This document shows positions 41,017 through 49,019 of a DNA stretch of 49,029 bases, piece by piece. Source of the stretch: Planctomycetota bacterium. Its GTDB lineage: Bacteria; Planctomycetota; J058; JAJDCP01. The DNA lies in contig JAJDCP010000104.1 of the NCBI GenBank assembly GCA_029260765.1, positions 1 through 49,029 of the forward strand, written 5' to 3'. The number at the start of each line of letters is the position of its first letter. The first letter of the stretch is position 1. Below the pieces are notes generated by a model. It was given only the letters and a program-made list of their open reading frames with translations. It was not told where the DNA came from and searched no databases. The position numbers and the translations under genes were made by a program.

Positions 41017-42474
41017 TCACGCAAAAACACGCCGACGTCGTCGCAGCCACAGACCCGCGAACACGCCGCTGGGAAGCAAGAGCCACCACACAGCGTTGCG
41101 ACGCGGCTGTTGCCCCTCGATCTCGCGCAGCAAGACCTTGAGGCTTGCCTGGTCGTAGAGCTGGCTGCCCGCGATCTCCGGGGCGGCTGCGAAACTGCAC
41201 GCTTCGTAACTGCTACGCAGGTTGCGCTCTGCCGGCATCGACCAGGGCTCGAAGCGCAGGTTGTCTGACGCCACCAGCTCGCGCGGGAAGTCTCCGTCGA
41301 TCACGCTCAGCCACATCCCCTGCAGCCTCTGCAGGTGCGCATCCGCGAGCACTTCAGCCTGCTCTTCCAGAGCCTGAGCATGCAGGTTGTCGAGGGCTGA
41401 TCCTCGCAGGCCCAGGCGTTCGCCGACAGCCAGCAGGCGCTTCTCCTGCTCTTCATGCGGATGGCTCAAGCGCGCCGCAGCGACGGCAGCGAGATCACCC
41501 GCAAACAACTGGCGGGCCTGCCCATTGCGAGGGCGGGGGTCCCGTTGCGTGCCGAGGGCGCGCAGCTGGCCCAGGCTGATCTGCTCGATGTCTCCGCCGA
41601 TAACCCGCAGCGGCAGGGGCTGCTCGAGGTTGGTCCAGAGCTGCTCGCCTGGAATCTGGCGGCGCACGCACTCGTCGGGCAGCCCGACGATGCGCATCGG
41701 CTGATCACTCAACAAGTAGACGACATTGCGCAACGCGCCTTCATTGAACGCTGAGAGCCGCATCGGCACCACCAGCTCTTCGCTGCGGAAGCGGAAGGCC
41801 ATCGCCTGCACGTGCCCATCGAAGGAAGCACCTGCAGCCAGGCCTGGAGAGGTGTCGCGCATACCGGGTTGAGGATCGACGCCTGCCTTGGTCCCGACCC
41901 GGGCCTTGATGGCTACGAAGCACCAGCCGTCTTCGACGTATTCCTGGCAGACCCCGTCCATGCCATCGGGGTAGCGGAAGCCGTGGTCATCCATCCAGCG
42001 CTGCAAAGCCGCCGAGCTGCCCGCTTGCAACACGGCCACCTCATACATGCCCACGGCTTCCTGGTTCAGGACGGCCACCTCGTGAACTTCCAGAGCTCTG
42101 CCGCTCGAGGCGGACAGGGTCACAGTCGCATGGTCCACGAAGAAAAAGTCGCGGCCGTAGCCCCACTGGTTGGCGTAGAGCTGCACTTCCGGAGGATCGA
42201 TCGCGGCCGCCAACTGCCCGAAGAAGCCATCCGGCAGCTTGCGCAGGGCGGGGGGGCTCGGAAACGGGATCAGCATGCCGAAGTCTTCCACCGATCCCGA
42301 GAAGCCGGGGCGGATGGCGATGGTCTCGATGCCATCTTTGTAGAACACGTAGGTCTTCTGCAGGCCGATCCGGGTGATCGACTGGTTTCCTGCCATGATG
42401 GGCGGAACCATGCCGCAGGGATCAGCGGCCACCAGGCTCACTGCTGCAAGCCAGGCCAAAAGGGGCGCACGCAT
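41017..42474 (-). CDS. DUF2330 secreted protein with Arg-rich C-terminal anchor
   Basis: 485 residues. A signal peptide (RAPLLAWLAAVSLVAA) precedes the DUF2330 start DPCGMVPP; KTYVFYKDGIETIAIRPGF and GSVEDFGMLIPFPSPP follow, with YANQWGYGRDFFF further in. The family is found in several Gram-negative phyla and has no known function. The very end is a hydrophobic helix followed by a run of Arg (NAVWWLLLPSGVFAGLW then RRRRR), the layout of C-terminal sorting tags. ATG 42474 has AGGAGG upstream. It is divergent from the next gene. Confidence 0.85.
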   Translation of the reverse strand: MRAPLLAWLAAVSLVAADPCGMVPPIMAGNQSITRIGLQKTYVFYKDGIETIAIRPGFSGSVEDFGMLIPFPSPPALRKLPDGFFGQLAAAIDPPEVQLYANQWGYGRDFFFVDHATVTLSASSGRALEVHEVAVLNQEAVGMYEVAVLQAGSSAALQRWMDDHGFRYPDGMDGVCQEYVEDGWCFVAIKARVGTKAGVDPQPGMRDTSPGLAAGASFDGHVQAMAFRFRSEELVVPMRLSAFNEGALRNVVYLLSDQPMRIVGLPDECVRRQIPGEQLWTNLEQPLPLRVIGGDIEQISLGQLRALGTQRDPRPRNGQARQLFAGDLAAVAAARLSHPHEEQEKRLLAVGERLGLRGSALDNLHAQALEEQAEVLADAHLQRLQGMWLSVIDGDFPRELVASDNLRFEPWSMPAERNLRSSYEACSFAAAPEIAGSQLYDQASLKVLLREIEGQQPRRNAVWWLLLPSGVFAGLWLRRRRRVFA

Positions 42475-42619
42475 CGGGGGGTCCTCCTGTGCGGAGCTGT
42501 CTCCTCGCACTGCCCTGAAGACGCCGCATGGCGAGAAAGTGTTTCGCAAAAAGCCCGTGTGGCGAGAATAATGAGCGCTGTCCCACGTCTGTTCGTTGTC
42601 TGCACTATGGAGGAATGCC

Positions 42620-43108
42620 ATGCGTCTGCCTGCTGCGGTCTTGCCGCTTCTGCTCTGTGGCCTGTTCGGTTCGAGTCTGGTGGCCGACACCAAGTACCAC
42701 GAAGCCAGTGGGGTCGAGATCTGGCTGCCCGACAACTGGAATGTCGAGGAAGAAGAAGACGGCCTGATCTGTGGAGACCCCGACGACGAGGTCGCCATGT
42801 TCTTCCTCGTCCTGCCCTATGGCACGCTCGAAGCGGCCTGCGATGCGCTGGACGAAGAATGCGCCAAGATCATCGACAACCTCGAGACCGGAGAAGGCGA
42901 AGAAGTCGAGCTCAATGGCATGCGGGGCTATCTGGTCGAAGGCTCGGGCACCGTTGAAGGGAATCCGGTCGAGGCTTCGGTGCTGGCTCTCGACGTGCCC
43001 AAACAAGACTGCGTGCTGCTGTGCTTCGGGATGGGTGTCGAAGGAGCCGCCGAGAAGCACGAAGAGACCCTTGCCAAAATCCTGGAGAGCATCAAGGCCA
43101 AGGAGTGA
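42620..43108 (+). CDS. Small secreted acidic protein
   Basis: 162 residues with a signal peptide (RLPAAVLPLLLCGLFGSSLVA). The mature part is acidic and alpha/beta (GVEIWLPDNWNVEEEEDGL, GTVEGNPVEASVLALDVPKQ, KHEETLAKILESI); it is reminiscent of PsbP/DUF1795-like small domains in layout, though I cannot assign it. GGAGG lies six bases before ATG 42620. The stop lies next to the start region of the hydrolase gene, which suggests an operon. Confidence 0.75.
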   Translation: MRLPAAVLPLLLCGLFGSSLVADTKYHEASGVEIWLPDNWNVEEEEDGLICGDPDDEVAMFFLVLPYGTLEAACDALDEECAKIIDNLETGEGEEVELNGMRGYLVEGSGTVEGNPVEASVLALDVPKQDCVLLCFGMGVEGAAEKHEETLAKILESIKAKE

Positions 43109-43164
43109 GTGCCTTCGTCGCCTGCGGAACGGAGCTCCGCGGCGACTGCCGGCTGGCCTGGACG

Positions 43165-44064
43165 ATGATCTCGGCACGCGACGGCGTGCCGCTCTGCTTG
43201 AGTCGCGTCGAAACCCAGCGCGCAGACTCGGCCCGCCCGCGTTCGTGCCGCACGCGTTCGTACCGCACGGCAGTCCTCTTGCTGCACGGCTCCTACACCC
43301 AACGGGGCTTCTGGGTCTCGCGCAAGGGCCTGGGCCTGGCGAGCTTCCTGGCCGCGAGGGGTTTCGATGTCTGGTTGCTCGAGAAGCGGGGCCACGGGCG
43401 GTCCCCCAAAACGGCCAGCTACGCCCGCTTCACTGCCCATCAAGTCATCACTTGTGATCTGCCTGCTGCCCTCGACTGCATCCTGGCCAGCACCGACGCC
43501 CCCCTGGCTCTGGTCGGCCATTCCGCGGGCGGCCTTTACGCGCTCGCCGCGCTCGGACTGGGGCTGCTGCCCAGACGGCTGGCGGCGATGGTGGTGGCGG
43601 GCACGCAGCTGCGTGACCGCGCGCCCTGGCTCGTCCTGCCCGGCGTGTCGGGCCTGCTGGGAATGCTGGTCGGCGGCCTCGGGCGCCTGCCGGCGAACCG
43701 GTTGGGGATGGGACCCGAGCCCGAACCAGCCGGCGAGGTCCGGGAGTTTCTGCGCTGGCGGCAGCCAGGCGTCCCCTGGCAGGGTCCGGACGGGGTCTCG
43801 TACCTGCAACACGCTGCCGCTGCCCGGCTCCCTCTGTTGGTGATGGCCGGTGCCGCCGACCAGCAGCATCCTCCGGCCAGCTGCTTCAAGTTCGTCGAGC
43901 CTTTCACCGCGGCGCACATCGAACAGCTTGAGCTGGGTCGGAGTCACGGATTCTCGCGCGACTTCGGGCACGTCGATATGTTCGTCAGCAAGGCTGCGGC
44001 TGCCGAAGTCTGGCCGCGTGTTGCCGACTGGCTCGAAGCGTCCTGCACTCAGCCCAGCCTCTGA
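43165..44064 (+). CDS. Alpha/beta-hydrolase, lipase-like
   Basis: 299 residues. TAVLLLHGSYTQRGFW (oxyanion loop), FDVWLLEKRGHGRSP, and the nucleophile elbow VGHSAGG fit the lipase/esterase type with a W-S-R-G-L-G-L-A segment after the first strand (FWVSRKGLGLASFLA). The acid is probably Asp in MAGAADQQ and the base His in FGHVDMF. The start is uncertain: ATG 43165 gives the family-like N-terminus ISARDGVPL; GTG 43105 overlaps the stop of the secreted protein gene and would couple them. Confidence 0.85.
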   Translation: MISARDGVPLCLSRVETQRADSARPRSCRTRSYRTAVLLLHGSYTQRGFWVSRKGLGLASFLAARGFDVWLLEKRGHGRSPKTASYARFTAHQVITCDLPAALDCILASTDAPLALVGHSAGGLYALAALGLGLLPRRLAAMVVAGTQLRDRAPWLVLPGVSGLLGMLVGGLGRLPANRLGMGPEPEPAGEVREFLRWRQPGVPWQGPDGVSYLQHAAAARLPLLVMAGAADQQHPPASCFKFVEPFTAAHIEQLELGRSHGFSRDFGHVDMFVSKAAAAEVWPRVADWLEASCTQPSL

Positions 44065-44159
44065 AACATCGACACCCTTCCCTGCGCCACCGCCAACCTG
44101 GACCCCCCCGCTGACAACTGCTGGTTGCCAGGATCTAACTGCGTTCCCGGTTTTCGGGA

Positions 44160-44176
44160 CTGGCACAGTGGTTGCT
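44160..44176 (+). promoter_or_regulatory. Sigma-54-type -24/-12 promoter
   Basis: CTGGCAC, five bases, TTGCT matches YTGGCACGRNNNTTGCW at all but one position, with the GG and GC dinucleotides exactly 12 bases apart (44163 and 44175). Predicted transcription start is near 44187. A CCCGG-TTTT-CGGG-like palindrome lies just upstream (44145-44158). There is no gene downstream on this strand before the terminator at 44210-44249. I saw no other TGGCAC-N5-TTGC match in the window. Confidence 0.6.
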
Positions 44177-44185
44177 TAGTACCAG

Positions 44186-44249
44186 GCTGTCCGTGCCTCC
44201 CACACAGACCACGCGGCCGAGGAGAGTACACCTCGAGCCGCGTGTTTTT
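44186..44249 (+). ncRNA. Possible sigma-54-driven short RNA
   Basis: A near-perfect -24/-12 promoter sets a start near 44187 and a strong intrinsic terminator ends at 44249, giving a transcript of about 63 bases. Between them is a C-rich single-stranded-looking segment (GTGCCTCCCACACA) complementary in part to Shine-Dalgarno sequences, a usual feature of trans-acting small RNAs. The next gene is on the other strand, so no protein is made from this unit. Existence of the RNA is inference from the two signals. Confidence 0.45.
44210..44249 (+). terminator. Intrinsic terminator
   Basis: CACGCGGC-CGAGG pairs with CCTCG-A-GCCGCGTG across an eight-base loop, followed by TTTTT (44245-44249). The stem is 13 pairs with one bulge. 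It works only on the plus strand (no T-run on the other side). It ends the hydrolase transcript and, if the sigma-54 promoter is used, a short RNA. Confidence 0.85.
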
Positions 44250-45517
44250 CATCCTTTGGAGGTCTGCTCGCCAGGCTCGTTGCTGCCTCGTTGCTCGAGA
44301 GTATTGATCGCCTCTTCGAGGCAATGGCCAATCTCCTGCAACGCGCGCGTGAACTCGACAGCGAAGCGGGCGAACAGGAAGGCTACGTAGACCATCAGGC
44401 TGCAGAGGGCCAGGCCAAGCCCGGCCGTGACCGACCTCTGGGCCCATGATTTGCCGATCTCCAGCAGCAAGGGAGCTGCCGAAACGGACACCCCCGCCAC
44501 TACTGCGCTGCCCACGAGCAGCACGGCAAAGATCCAACCCGCTGCCCTCACCTGCTGGTACGGCAGCCTGGCCCCGTACGGCATGCGGCCTTTTGTCGCG
44601 CTGTCCAGCTCAGCACAACGCAGGTATAGAGTCTGCACCGTGCGGCTGACGAACAAGGCCAGCGTCCCGAGCGCGCCGCAGACAAGCCCTGGCAGTGTCA
44701 GCGCCAGGCCTGCAGCCAACGAGCGCCAGGGAATCTCTGTCAGCGGAGTCCCCAGCACCTCGACCGACAAGCTCCAGACTCCGATCCCCCCCGTCACGGC
44801 GATCGAAGCCGCGACGCTGAAGAACACGATGCCAGCGTTCCGCAGGCGCAGCATGGCGGACCGAGCGACGTTCTGGACATGCGCCCTGGGCTTCGGGCGC
44901 CTCGCGGCCCGACCCGCAGCGGCATGGCCCTGGACAACCCCAGCGATCGTCTGGTGCAGGGGATCGATGGCCGCCCCCAGTCGGCGTCCCAGAACTCCGC
45001 CCGCGATCGGGAGGCCGGTTGTGAGCAGCAGCAGGAAACCCGCCAACCACAATGCAGGCAGCAACGTACCGAAGAAGAACAGCACAAACACGACGCTGCC
45101 AACGATGCCGCAGGCTCCCTGGACCAGGCATGCGTGCAGCAGGGTCTGCCCCGCCGATCGCAGTCCAGCGGTTCCGCCAAGGTAGGCGAGCTCAGTAGAC
45201 TGCCCCGCAAAGCCTGCGATGCTGGCCGAGTAGATCAGGAGACTGCTGAGATGCAGCGCCAGCTCGCGCAGATACACGCTCCACACGTACGGTGTGAGCC
45301 AGAGCACCAACCACGCGAGCATCGCTGGGACACTCGCCCCCAGTGCGACGAGCAAAATGCCGAGATTCCACTCAAACACAGAAACCGCGAGGCAGGCGCC
45401 TACAATAGCGTAGCATCCCAGCTTCGTTGCTCTGAGAACCCAAACACCCAGGTCTCTGCCTGCAGCGTGAACTGCATCGGCGGCAGCTCGGCGAGCCGAT
45501 TCTGACGGCGTGTCCAT
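44249..45517 (-). CDS. Polytopic membrane protein of unknown function
   Basis: 422 residues with about eight to ten hydrophobic helices (YAIVGACLAVSVFEWNLGIL, GIVGSVVFVLFFFGTLLPAL, WLAGFLLLLTTGLPIAGG, MPYGARLPYQQVRAAGW and on). A loop in the middle is basic and His-rich. No family recognised. ATG 45517 has GGAG eight bases upstream; three codons further up is an alternative start. It lies downstream of floA on the same strand after 57 bases, so co-transcription is likely. Confidence 0.75.
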   Translation of the reverse strand: MDTPSESARRAAADAVHAAGRDLGVWVLRATKLGCYAIVGACLAVSVFEWNLGILLVALGASVPAMLAWLVLWLTPYVWSVYLRELALHLSSLLIYSASIAGFAGQSTELAYLGGTAGLRSAGQTLLHACLVQGACGIVGSVVFVLFFFGTLLPALWLAGFLLLLTTGLPIAGGVLGRRLGAAIDPLHQTIAGVVQGHAAAGRAARRPKPRAHVQNVARSAMLRLRNAGIVFFSVAASIAVTGGIGVWSLSVEVLGTPLTEIPWRSLAAGLALTLPGLVCGALGTLALFVSRTVQTLYLRCAELDSATKGRMPYGARLPYQQVRAAGWIFAVLLVGSAVVAGVSVSAAPLLLEIGKSWAQRSVTAGLGLALCSLMVYVAFLFARFAVEFTRALQEIGHCLEEAINTLEQRGSNEPGEQTSKG

Positions 45518-45574
45518 CGAGAGCACTCCAGCCGCCCGGTTCGACGCGGCCTGGCAGAGGAGGGGTGCTGCGCG

Positions 45575-46534
45575 TCAGGCAGAGGGGCTCGGTGTCTTGG
45601 TGGGCAGATTGAATTTGCCTTCGCGGAATGCACGGGCCAGGGCCAGGGGCACTTCCGCTTCGGCCAACACCACAAGCGCCCGGTTGGCCACGATCAGAGC
45701 CTTCTGCTCTTGCTCGGTGGCGACGGCGAGTGCACGGCGCTCTTCGGCTTTCGCCTGGGCGACCCGACGGTCGGCCTCGGCCTGGCTGGCTTGCAGGCGG
45801 GCGCCGATGTTCTCGCCGATGTCGACGTCGGCGATGTCGATCGACAGGATCTGGAAAGCCGTGCCGGAGTCGAGACCGGCATCCATGACCACCTTGGCGA
45901 TCTGGCTGGGGTTCTTGAGGATCTCTTTGTGGTTGTTGCACGAGCCGATGGTCGTGACGATGCCCTCACCGACACGAGCCACGATGGTCTCTTCTTGCGC
46001 GCCACCGATCAGCCGCTCGATGCAGGACCGCACGGTCACACGGGCGCGGGCCTTGACCTGGATGCCGTCCTTGGCCACGCCGATGATCTCGTACTTGCCC
46101 GAACGCGGGTCGGGGCAGTCGATGACCTTGGGGTTGATGCTGGTCTTGATCGCCTCGAGCACATCGCGGCCGGCGAGGTCGATGGCCGTGGCCTGCTCCC
46201 AGTCGAGCACCAGACCGGCCTTGTCGGCGGCGATCAAGGCATTGATCACCCGGACCAGGTTGCCTCGAGCGAGGTAGTGGGTCTCAAGCTTGTCGTAGCC
46301 CATCTCGAGGCCGGCTTTTTGGGAACGGATGTAGGCCTGCACGACCTGGCTGGCGTTGGTTCCGCGCATTTTCATGCCGACCAGCGCAAACAGGGGGATG
46401 CGGCAGCCCGCGATGAAGCCTTGAAACCATAGAGACAGCGACGAGATCACCAAGAAGAACAAGATCAGAGCGATCAGGATCAGGAACCCGGTGGCCCCGA
46501 TCCAGACGAGATCATTGGCGAAGATCGGGAGCAT
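45575..46534 (-). CDS. floA: Flotillin-like protein FloA
   Basis: 319 residues. A single N-terminal membrane helix (FLILIALILFFLVISSLSLW), then the FloA (UPF0365/YqfA) core: GMKMRGTNASQVVQAYIRSQ, LETHYLARGNLVRVINALI, KARARVTVRSCIERLIGGAQ, ETIVARVGEGIVTTIGS, and a helical tail with SQAEADRRVAQAKAEERRAL. FloA proteins organise lipid microdomains and membrane fluidity. ATG 46534 has GGGGGAG just upstream. A good promoter lies at 46568-46596. Confidence 0.95.
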   Translation of the reverse strand: MLPIFANDLVWIGATGFLILIALILFFLVISSLSLWFQGFIAGCRIPLFALVGMKMRGTNASQVVQAYIRSQKAGLEMGYDKLETHYLARGNLVRVINALIAADKAGLVLDWEQATAIDLAGRDVLEAIKTSINPKVIDCPDPRSGKYEIIGVAKDGIQVKARARVTVRSCIERLIGGAQEETIVARVGEGIVTTIGSCNNHKEILKNPSQIAKVVMDAGLDSGTAFQILSIDIADVDIGENIGARLQASQAEADRRVAQAKAEERRALAVATEQEQKALIVANRALVVLAEAEVPLALARAFREGKFNLPTKTPSPSA

Positions 46535-46567
46535 GGCTCCCCCCTTTTGCTAGGACACAGGCGGACC

Positions 46568-46596
46568 ATTGTACTGATCTGTGATCAGGGAAGCAA
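46568..46596 (-). promoter_or_regulatory. floA promoter with dyad in spacer
   Basis: On the minus strand TTGCTT (46596-46591) and TACAAT (46573-46568) are separated by exactly 17 bases. The spacer contains a perfect dyad TGATC-TGT-GATCA (46575-46587), which would place a bound repressor inside the promoter. Promoter quality is good; operator function is inference. Confidence 0.6.
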
Positions 46597-46673
46597 CAAA
46601 AGGCATCTACTCCAGCCGACGCCTTCAACGGGCTTCAGCCGTCTTTTGTGGCGCAGCCCAGCAGCCGGCTGTC

Positions 46674-47078
46674 TCAGCGACTGGCCGCCAACAGTCCGAA
46701 GCGCCGTGCGGCCTCGGGCCGGTCGGCCAACAGCTCGACCAGCATCTGGATCAGCTCGTCCTTGTTGCGCTGCCGCAGGGCCCGGTACAGAGGATCGGGC
46801 CGCTCGAAACTCGAAGGAGCCTCGATGTACGCGAGCAGAGTCGCGACGACGTGCTTGCAGGGTCCCGAGAATTCGAAAGGACAGGTGCAGCGAAAGCGCG
46901 GGCCTTCGCTGATCTCGACCCGATACGCACGGGAACCCCGCACGCTCGCCGTCAGGCTGTCACCCTCGCGTTGGCGCTGCTCGACCAGCCCCGATGCGAG
47001 GTATTCTTCGCCGCGCTCGAAGATCGGGGCGTCGGCCATCTTCTGAATCTCGCGGCGCGTGAGTTGATCAAAGGACAC
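46674..47078 (-). CDS. SWIM zinc-finger protein
   Basis: 134 residues. The SWIM motif CxCxnCxH is seen as FRCTCPFEFSGPCKHVVATL. The N-terminus (SFDQLTRREIQKMADAPIFE) and DSLTASVRGSRAYRVEISEG are typical of stand-alone SWIM proteins, which bind DNA or proteins. GTG 47078 has GGGAG six bases upstream; an ATG further upstream adds an unlikely N-terminus. The C-terminal helices (KDELIQMLVELLADRPEAAR) follow. Confidence 0.88.
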   Translation of the reverse strand: MSFDQLTRREIQKMADAPIFERGEEYLASGLVEQRQREGDSLTASVRGSRAYRVEISEGPRFRCTCPFEFSGPCKHVVATLLAYIEAPSSFERPDPLYRALRQRNKDELIQMLVELLADRPEAARRFGLLAASR

Positions 47079-47158
47079 GGCAGTCTCCCTGGGGAAAGGT
47101 CTGTTGATGCGCAGACCACTCCTGTTAAGTGTGCCAGAGCCCCCCGTCAAAAAGCGTC

Positions 47159-47671
47159 TCAGTCCGCTTTCTTTTCCTCATCAAGCAGATGCTGCACCGG
47201 CCCCACATGGTGCTCGGTCTCGTGGTCGAAGCTCTCGGCCTGTTGCGCTGTCAGGCCCCGGTAGTAGGCTGAACAGGCGTAGCAGGCCGTGATGTCCCCC
47301 GTCATACGGTAGAACAGCAGGTCGAGTCCCAGCAATCCGAACAATACGACGAACGCGGCCCAGCCATAGCGGAAGGCCCAGAGCAGAAAACTGGCAGCAA
47401 AGGCCACCACGGCCAGAATCAGGCCGAAGGGTTTGTTGAAGTCTTTCTGCCGGTAGAAATCCTGTTTGCCGCACACGCAGCGCTTGAGCTCTGTGCCGTC
47501 GACTTCTGCAGGAGCATAGCCAGCCTTCTTGCCACAGCGGTAGCAGGTCCAGCCAGCCGCGCAGCTCTCCTGCACGCGGGCCAACGGATGCAGGGTCAGG
47601 TCTGAGCAATGCGGGCAGTAGATGCCGACTTCGGGACTCGCAGGAGGAGTTGCCGTCGGAGCAGATGCCAT
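47159..47671 (-). CDS. Zinc-ribbon membrane protein
   Basis: 170 residues with three Cys pairs: CPHC (residues 19-22), CYRC with CVCG in the next 25, then two hydrophobic helices (FGLILAVVAFAASFLLWAF, AAFVVLFGLLGLDLLFY), then CYACSAYYRGL, a short His-rich end and Lys. It is similar in layout to small zinc-ribbon membrane proteins next to cytochrome genes, but I recognise no family. ATG 47671 has GAGG seven bases upstream. It follows the next gene by 26 bases on the same strand. Confidence 0.75.
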   Translation of the reverse strand: MASAPTATPPASPEVGIYCPHCSDLTLHPLARVQESCAAGWTCYRCGKKAGYAPAEVDGTELKRCVCGKQDFYRQKDFNKPFGLILAVVAFAASFLLWAFRYGWAAFVVLFGLLGLDLLFYRMTGDITACYACSAYYRGLTAQQAESFDHETEHHVGPVQHLLDEEKKAD

Positions 47672-47697
47672 GTTCCTACCTCATCTATATAGAGGAT

Positions 47698-48492
47698 CTA
47701 AAGCAGAACGCGTTGAACCACAGCCAGATGCTCGCCGAACGCCTCACCCAGCATCACCACCACCACGGCTGCGTAGAGGATGCCGGTGGCGGACTGGGTC
47801 GAGTTGATCTTCACTGTCTCGCGCACCGAGACCCAGAGCACCAAAGGAGCGACGAAGCCCACCAGCACCCGGGCCGCCAACATCATCGCATCGAGGTCGA
47901 AGCGCGCAGGCAGTGGACTCCAGCCGATGCCCACGCACAGCCCGAACAGAGCCAGCCGGGCGAGCAGGCTGAAGCCGAACAGGTTGTGTACGCGGCTGAG
48001 AGGGCGGGTCGAGAGTCCTGGGATCACCAGGTAGAAATGACCCAGGGTCATCGCTGTGGTGACCGAGCCCAGCAGCAAGGCAGAGACCCCGAAGGTCAGG
48101 GGCCAGACCAGGAATTGGGCAACGGAGGTGACCGGGGCAAAAGCCAGTGCGTCGAGCAGCGCTCCCGCCAGCGCGATGAAGCCGGCTGCGCCGAGCAGCC
48201 ACTGACCGCGGCCGCCACTCAGACGGGGCAGGCGGGCCATGTACCAGCAGAGCAACACCCCGGCGACCAGATACGACAGAAACGCCCACTCGGGTCCGAA
48301 GCTGCGCAGCACAGCCCAGGGACCGCTGGCATCACCGCGGGTACCCGGGTGCATGACAATTCCCAGGCCCAGCAGGGCCAAGGCTGTACCCGCCAGGAAC
48401 GTGAAGAACCGGCGGCCGGTCGCCTTGCGTTCCACCAACAGGCCTGCGAGCACCATACCGGCCGCGAGGTGGGGAAAGAAGAGGCTGCCCAT
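47698..48492 (-). CDS. Polytopic membrane protein
   Basis: 264 residues with about eight helices (SLFFPHLAAGMVLAGLLVE, FFTFLAGTALALLGLGIVMH, GFIALAGALLDALAFAPVTS, SALLLGSVTTAMTLGHFYLV, PLVLWVSVRETVKINSTQSA, GILYAAVVVVMLGEAFGEHL). Several His lie in or near helices (PHLA, MHPG, GHFY, VHNL, GEHL), which would suit haem or metal binding. ATG 48492 is taken as the start with a short-spaced GAGG; TTG 48501 is possible. No family recognised; the following zinc-ribbon gene is co-directional. Confidence 0.7.
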   Translation of the reverse strand: MGSLFFPHLAAGMVLAGLLVERKATGRRFFTFLAGTALALLGLGIVMHPGTRGDASGPWAVLRSFGPEWAFLSYLVAGVLLCWYMARLPRLSGGRGQWLLGAAGFIALAGALLDALAFAPVTSVAQFLVWPLTFGVSALLLGSVTTAMTLGHFYLVIPGLSTRPLSRVHNLFGFSLLARLALFGLCVGIGWSPLPARFDLDAMMLAARVLVGFVAPLVLWVSVRETVKINSTQSATGILYAAVVVVMLGEAFGEHLAVVQRVLL

Positions 48493-48661
48493 GATCCTCA
48501 AGGGGGTTCGAGACCAACGCGCATCCTATGCGAGCAGCAGGCCGCGTCAAGCTTCGCTGGCCGCTCGAGCAGGCTGGTGCCTGCGCGCACAAATCCCGGT
48601 CGGGCGGCACGGCATGGGCACCTTCGGCCGCTTCGCTGAGTCCTCCTCCTCCCCGCTACGC

Positions 48662-48692
48662 GTAGGGGCTCGTCGTCGATCCTCGCCCCTAC
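48662..48692. repeat. Single-hairpin relative of the paired-palindrome repeat
   Basis: GTAGGGGCTCG ... CCCCTAC with the same outer sequence as copy 1 but a single, longer loop (CGTCGATCCTCG). C-rich sequence and a CTTCGCTGAG segment like the other spacers precede it, so it may be a decayed two-hairpin unit. Confidence 0.5.
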
Positions 48693-48770
48693 CGCACCGG
48701 CGCTGCGCCCTGGACCGAGATTATCGCGCTGCGGCAATAGTCAGTAGTTTGGCGTTTTTCCCACAAATGG

Positions 48771-49019
48771 GCACGGTCATTGGCGGGGCGAGAACCGCCA
48801 ATGGACAGAGATATCCGGACCCCTCTCGGGAAAGGGTGCGAGAAAAGTCACGAGGTCAGCCAGAGCCAGCCTGCCAGTTCTCTGCCGCAATCGTTAGTGT
48901 GCTCACCCAATGTCGGCTCGCAAGCTCGCAGGACATTGGGTTCGTGTGCGGCGGGTTCTCGTGGCCAACGCGGGAGAGTTTTGGCATCGCAAACAGGGCG
49001 GGAAAACCCGCCCTGTTTT
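48771..49019 (+). ncRNA. Candidate structured RNA
   Basis: Successive hairpins: CATTGGCGG/CCGCCAATG (48778-48803, 9 pairs); nested GAC...GTC with CTCG/CGAG (48818-48849); CCCAATGTC/GACATTGGG (48906-48940, 9 pairs), enclosed by a long-range GCCGC/GCGGC pairing (48884-48888 with 48948-48952); and AACAGGGCGGG/CCCGCCCTGTT (48992-49017) followed by TT, a terminator. The order of stable stems plus terminal hairpin suggests an RNA or leader. It matches no class I can name. Strand chosen because the final hairpin fits termination in this direction; the opposite direction also has a T-run after complementing. Confidence 0.35.
48992..49019. terminator. Strong bidirectional terminator-like hairpin
   Basis: An 11-pair stem AACAGGGCGGG/CCCGCCCTGTT with AAAA loop, preceded by an A-run and followed by TTTT on the plus strand, so it could stop transcription from either side. 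Confidence 0.6.

Noticed and set aside
48841..48890. Cobalamin riboswitch suggested by AGCCAG and CCTGCC
   Set aside because: The B12 box is interrupted and the other conserved stems are not found in order.
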